Positions 60,788 to 64,000 of a stretch of 64,000 nt of DNA are shown piece after piece. Source of the stretch: Metarhizium brunneum (lineage: Eukaryota > Ascomycota > Sordariomycetes > Hypocreales > Clavicipitaceae). Every line of letters starts with the position of its first letter. Positions within the stretch are counted from its first letter, which is position 1. Both the position numbers and the translations under genes were made by a program. The notes beneath the pieces were generated by a model, which was given only the letters and a program-made list of their open reading frames with translations, searched no databases and was not told where the DNA came from. Location: positions 5,332,001 through 5,396,000 of the forward strand of contig NC_089422.1 of NCBI RefSeq assembly GCF_013426205.1, in the 5' to 3' direction.

Positions 60788-63172
60788 ATGGCCGCCAACA
60801 TGCAGCAAATGGCTGGGGCAGGCCAGATGATGCCCCAGCAGCTGCGACGGCCGACTACTAATCCTCACCAGATCCAGCAACTGGTGTATCAAAAGCTCCT
60901 TCAACACTCACAACCGCCAAATGGGCTAACCTGGCAGGGCAACGTTAGCCTGAACGACCGCATGGGGAAGACTATGGACCTGTAGGTGCCCAACTATCTT
61001 GACTTCACGTGGCTGCCCAATTATCGTCTAGCCTGCAGCGAACAGGAAATTAACTGCTTTTCTAGCATCTCAAATATCGCGCTAGGGGTCGCTAATTTGG
61101 ACCACGTGCAAGCCGCGGAAGTAGGCTGCGAATTTGAGCGTAAAACGTTTATGGATTCATCTAGCAAGGTTTGTACCAAGGGCTTCATACGCCTCGTTAC
61201 TGCTTTGACTCGAGACGTCGGCCGACTAACAACCCCGCTTTAGGAGGGATATGATCAGGCTATGGCGAATAAGACACTAGACTTCTTCAAAAAGCGACAG
61301 GCAAACGAGCCCAACATCCAAAACAATCTAAATGCCAATGCACAAGCTCAGGCACAGGCCATGATGAATATGCAAGCGGCCCAGATGGGCCGTGGTATGG
61401 GCCAGGTGCCACAGGGTTTTCAACATCTCCAGCATCAGGTGCCGCCTGGGCAGTTGCCTCAGCAGGCGCAACAACACTCTCAGCTTCAGCAACAGCAGAT
61501 AGGTATGGGCAGGGCTATGGGACCGACCCAACAAGCCATGGCGATGCAGAATCGGCAGCCACAGCAGTTTCCCAACGATATGTCACGACTCGCCCAGTCG
61601 GATAGGGCCAAGGTTATGGACCTTGCGGTTAAGATGATGGCCCAGGCTTCTGAGCAGCAAAAGGCGTCCACGCGAATGAGCTTACAGCAGAGACTATCTC
61701 CTCAACAACTAGCAGAATTCCAGGCCCAAGGAAAGGACCCTTTGGTTTTGTTCTTCCAGAATCAGGCATTCCAGGTTTTGAAGAATAACATGAATCGGTT
61801 ACAGGCTCAGCAACAGGCTGGAGCACAGAACCAGAATGGCGCACAGGCAGCAACCGCAGTCATGATGCAGCAACAACACAGCCAGCAATCCTTCCAGCAA
61901 CGGCAGAATATGATGAACGCCGGACAGCCTAACGATTTTTCCCAATTCACCCCCAACATGGAGAGCATCAAGGACCAGCAGATGACCGGACTCATGGCCC
62001 AGCAGGCTGGCCAGATGGTTGTACCAGCTAGCTCAGGAGGCGCCCAACATGCCACTCCCCAGCCTGGCAACCAAAATATGCCGGGTGCTCAAGGACAAAA
62101 TCAAACACCTCGTCAGGGCCAGCAGCAGCAACCACCGCAGGGCAGTGTCAGCCTTCAACAAATGAAGATGAACCAGGCCGCCCAACAGTCTCAAAATCAG
62201 TTACAGATGAAGATGCAGCAACAGCAGAACCCCCAAAACGGTATGACTGGTGGCATGCCTCCTTCACAGAGTCCCGCAATGAACACTTTGAACACGCCAG
62301 TATCTCGTCCGCCAGGCGGGATGAACCCCATGGGTGGTCAAGGTATGGGCCAAGGTAATGTTGCATTCGGTGACCAGCGTTTCAATCAAGGTACACAGAG
62401 ACCCAACAACCAAGCTTTTAACAACATGCTGGCCAACATGTCTCCAGAACAACGGCAGGCAATCCAAGGCTTTCCTCCTGACAAGCTAAACGAGTTCCTT
62501 AGACAGTGGCAGAGCCAGCGACAGGAGCAGGTGCCTATGAATGCTGGCCAAATGAGCCAGCAGCATCGACCACAAAACCAGTTTGCAGGGCAAATGAACT
62601 TGAACATGGGTGCTGTGCAAGGAGCTCAGAACCTGCAGCAGCCTAATGGGGGCGTGCCTATCAACCAACCGCAACAGCCACAGCAACAGATGCAGATGCC
62701 GCGGATTCCAATCCAAAATAATCAGGCCCAAGCAATGATGGACGCTATGGACCTTCCACCACATGTTCAGAACATCGTCGGACAGCTGCCCATGGACGTA
62801 AAGAAGTGGCGAGACTTGAAGATCTGGCTCAGTCAGAACAGCACCTTGGCCCCAACAACTCGTAACCAGCTTGGTGCGCTTCAACAGAGACAGTTCCAGA
62901 TTCTCATGCAACGACGAGCATCGATGCAACAGCAAGCTGGCCAAACTCCTAACGTCAATGCCGCAACGATGCCAACCGCCGGAGGGCAGATGCCCAACCA
63001 CCAACAAATGGGCATGCAGCGGGTAGTTGGAAATGTGAACTTGCCCAACCACGTTCTCCAGGTAACGCCACAGGAGCTCATGCAAGTACGAAATCAGCGA
63101 TCCAACTTTAGCCATTTGCCAGACGACCAGCTACGAGCAATGGTTTTGCATTTGAAAAGGCAGGCTTTCCTC

Positions 63173-63204
<32 letters not shown>

Positions 63205-64000
63205 ACAGCAGCAGCAGCAACAACAACAACAACAGCAACAACAACAACAAGCCCAACAGATGAGGAATCAGCAGCCGCAGGGCCAGACCCCTAACCAGAC
63301 GCCGAACCAAGCACAGCAGCAAGCTGGTGGTGCACAAAACCGACTGGGTGTTGCTCCGGTGCCAGTGCAGCAAACACCACAGCCTCCAAACCGAACCTCT
63401 CAATCGCAGACTCAACCCAGTCCTGCGACCATGGCCCAAACCGCCTCTATGCAGCCCACCGGGCAGAGACAGCAAGGCCAAGTGGTGAATGCCCAAGCAC
63501 GGATGAACAGCCAAACTCAACCCACCCCGAAGAGCCTCAAGCGACCTAGTACCGATGACGCCGTGGATACAGCAACGACGTCCAACACAAGCACTCCTGC
63601 ACCCACTCGGCCTATCTCACAGCCTAATCAGTCGACGCAGAAGGCGCCGCATACGCTCAGTCCGCAGCAAATTGCAGGACTCAGTCCTGAACAACGCGCC
63701 AGATATGAGCAATTCATGAAGCTTCAGTTGACCCAGGGTGCAAATGTGGGTTCGCAACCTACTGCCGACGCCCTTGCCCGACTTCGGGCCATCAGCCAAG
63801 AGGAGCAGCGCCAATTCAGTCAAGAATCTATGTCTGAAATGTCAATGAATCCGCAGGAACTCGGCGAAACGGGGGTCAAACTCCAGCGTATTGCCCAAGA
63901 TATGAATAAGGTTAGCCGGGGGCTCACCAAATGGTACTCGATCACCAGGGATGATGCCCGAGCCAAGATGTTTTTCCGAACTGTAAGTGGCCGAAATCAT
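60788..64000 (+). CDS. MED15: Mediator complex subunit 15 (Gal11-type, KIX domain), 5' part
   Basis: Exons 60788-60981, 61066-61168 and 61244-63982 give 1012 codons, and a GTAAGT donor at 63983 shows the gene continues beyond the window. Med15 sits in the Mediator tail and contacts transcription activators in the nucleus. The N-terminus (residues about 25-115) fits the fungal KIX fold: NPHQIQQLVYQKLLQHSQPP, NGLTWQGNVSLNDRMGK, then the short second exon and KTLDFFKKRQ. The rest is Gln/Met/Asn-rich, with a run of 26 Gln (63173-63250). Islands of ordered-looking sequence include NMSPEQRQAIQGFPPDKLNE and LSPQQIAGLSPEQRARYEQF. The first donor, GTAGGT, overlaps a TAG, so unspliced message would end at codon 66. 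Confidence 0.9.
63173..63250 (+). repeat. CAG/CAA tract encoding 26 glutamines in MED15
   Basis: A pure CAR run of 26 codons mixes CAG and CAA, so it is less prone to slippage than pure CAG. It lies in the low-complexity middle of the Mediator subunit. Confidence 0.95.

Noticed and set aside
62486..63520. Leu-rich minus-strand frames opposite MED15
   Set aside because: They are the complement of Gln codons (CAG/CAA read as Leu) and not genes.

Overview
The window looks like nuclear DNA of a filamentous ascomycete. Its genes are split by short introns (about 50-110 bp) with GTANGT-type donors and CTAAC-type branch points. Its proteins are typical fungal ones: a Zn2Cys6 regulator, Mediator subunit 15, Sec63, Sar1, a Sec12-type protein, the ATP synthase delta subunit and a DUF5672 protein. 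I infer a Sordariomycete, probably Hypocreales, from overall protein character only; no marker gene fixes the genus. All exon boundaries were called by eye from splice signals and reading-frame continuity.

Layout. 1-456 (-): 5' part of a 1-acylglycerol-3-phosphate acyltransferase. 1.1-1.35 kb: a probable MITE. 2.1-4.1 kb (+): Anr2/LCHN-type DENN-related protein. 4.5-6.9 kb (-): SEC63. 7.9-10.2 kb (-): patatin-type lipase. 11.2-12.2 kb (-): SAR1. 13.3-15.4 kb (-): acidic, basic-tailed unknown protein. 15.4-23.0 kb: mostly gene-poor, with the remains of a protein kinase gene at 18.1-18.7 kb. 23.0-23.9 kb (+): ATP16. 24.5-27.0 kb (+): unknown Cys-rich protein. 27.2-28.6 kb (-): Zn2Cys6 factor. 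29.5-31.1 kb (+): unknown conserved-looking protein. 32.2-33.2 kb (-): SMP-30/gluconolactonase. 33.2-41.4 kb: gene-poor. 41.4-43.3 kb (+): bZIP-like factor. 44.7-46.1 kb (+): aldehyde dehydrogenase pseudogene. 46.7-48.6 kb (+): SEC12. 49.3-50.5 kb (+): DUF5672 membrane protein. 50.5-60.8 kb: gene-poor. 60.8 kb to the right edge (+): MED15, partial.

Themes. Three genes serve the early secretory pathway: SEC63 (ER import), SAR1 (COPII GTPase) and SEC12 (its exchange factor). Two act on glycerolipids (acyltransferase and patatin lipase). Three are transcriptional (Zn2Cys6, bZIP, Mediator). These are mainly housekeeping genes and do not form an operon or a metabolite cluster. The unusual signals lie between them: two decayed genes (a kinase with stops at CAA/CAG-like positions, and an aldehyde dehydrogenase that has lost exactly its catalytic-cysteine segment), a MITE-like element, and a 9-base motif TACTCCGTA/TACGGAGTA that I count 21 times, never inside an accepted exon.
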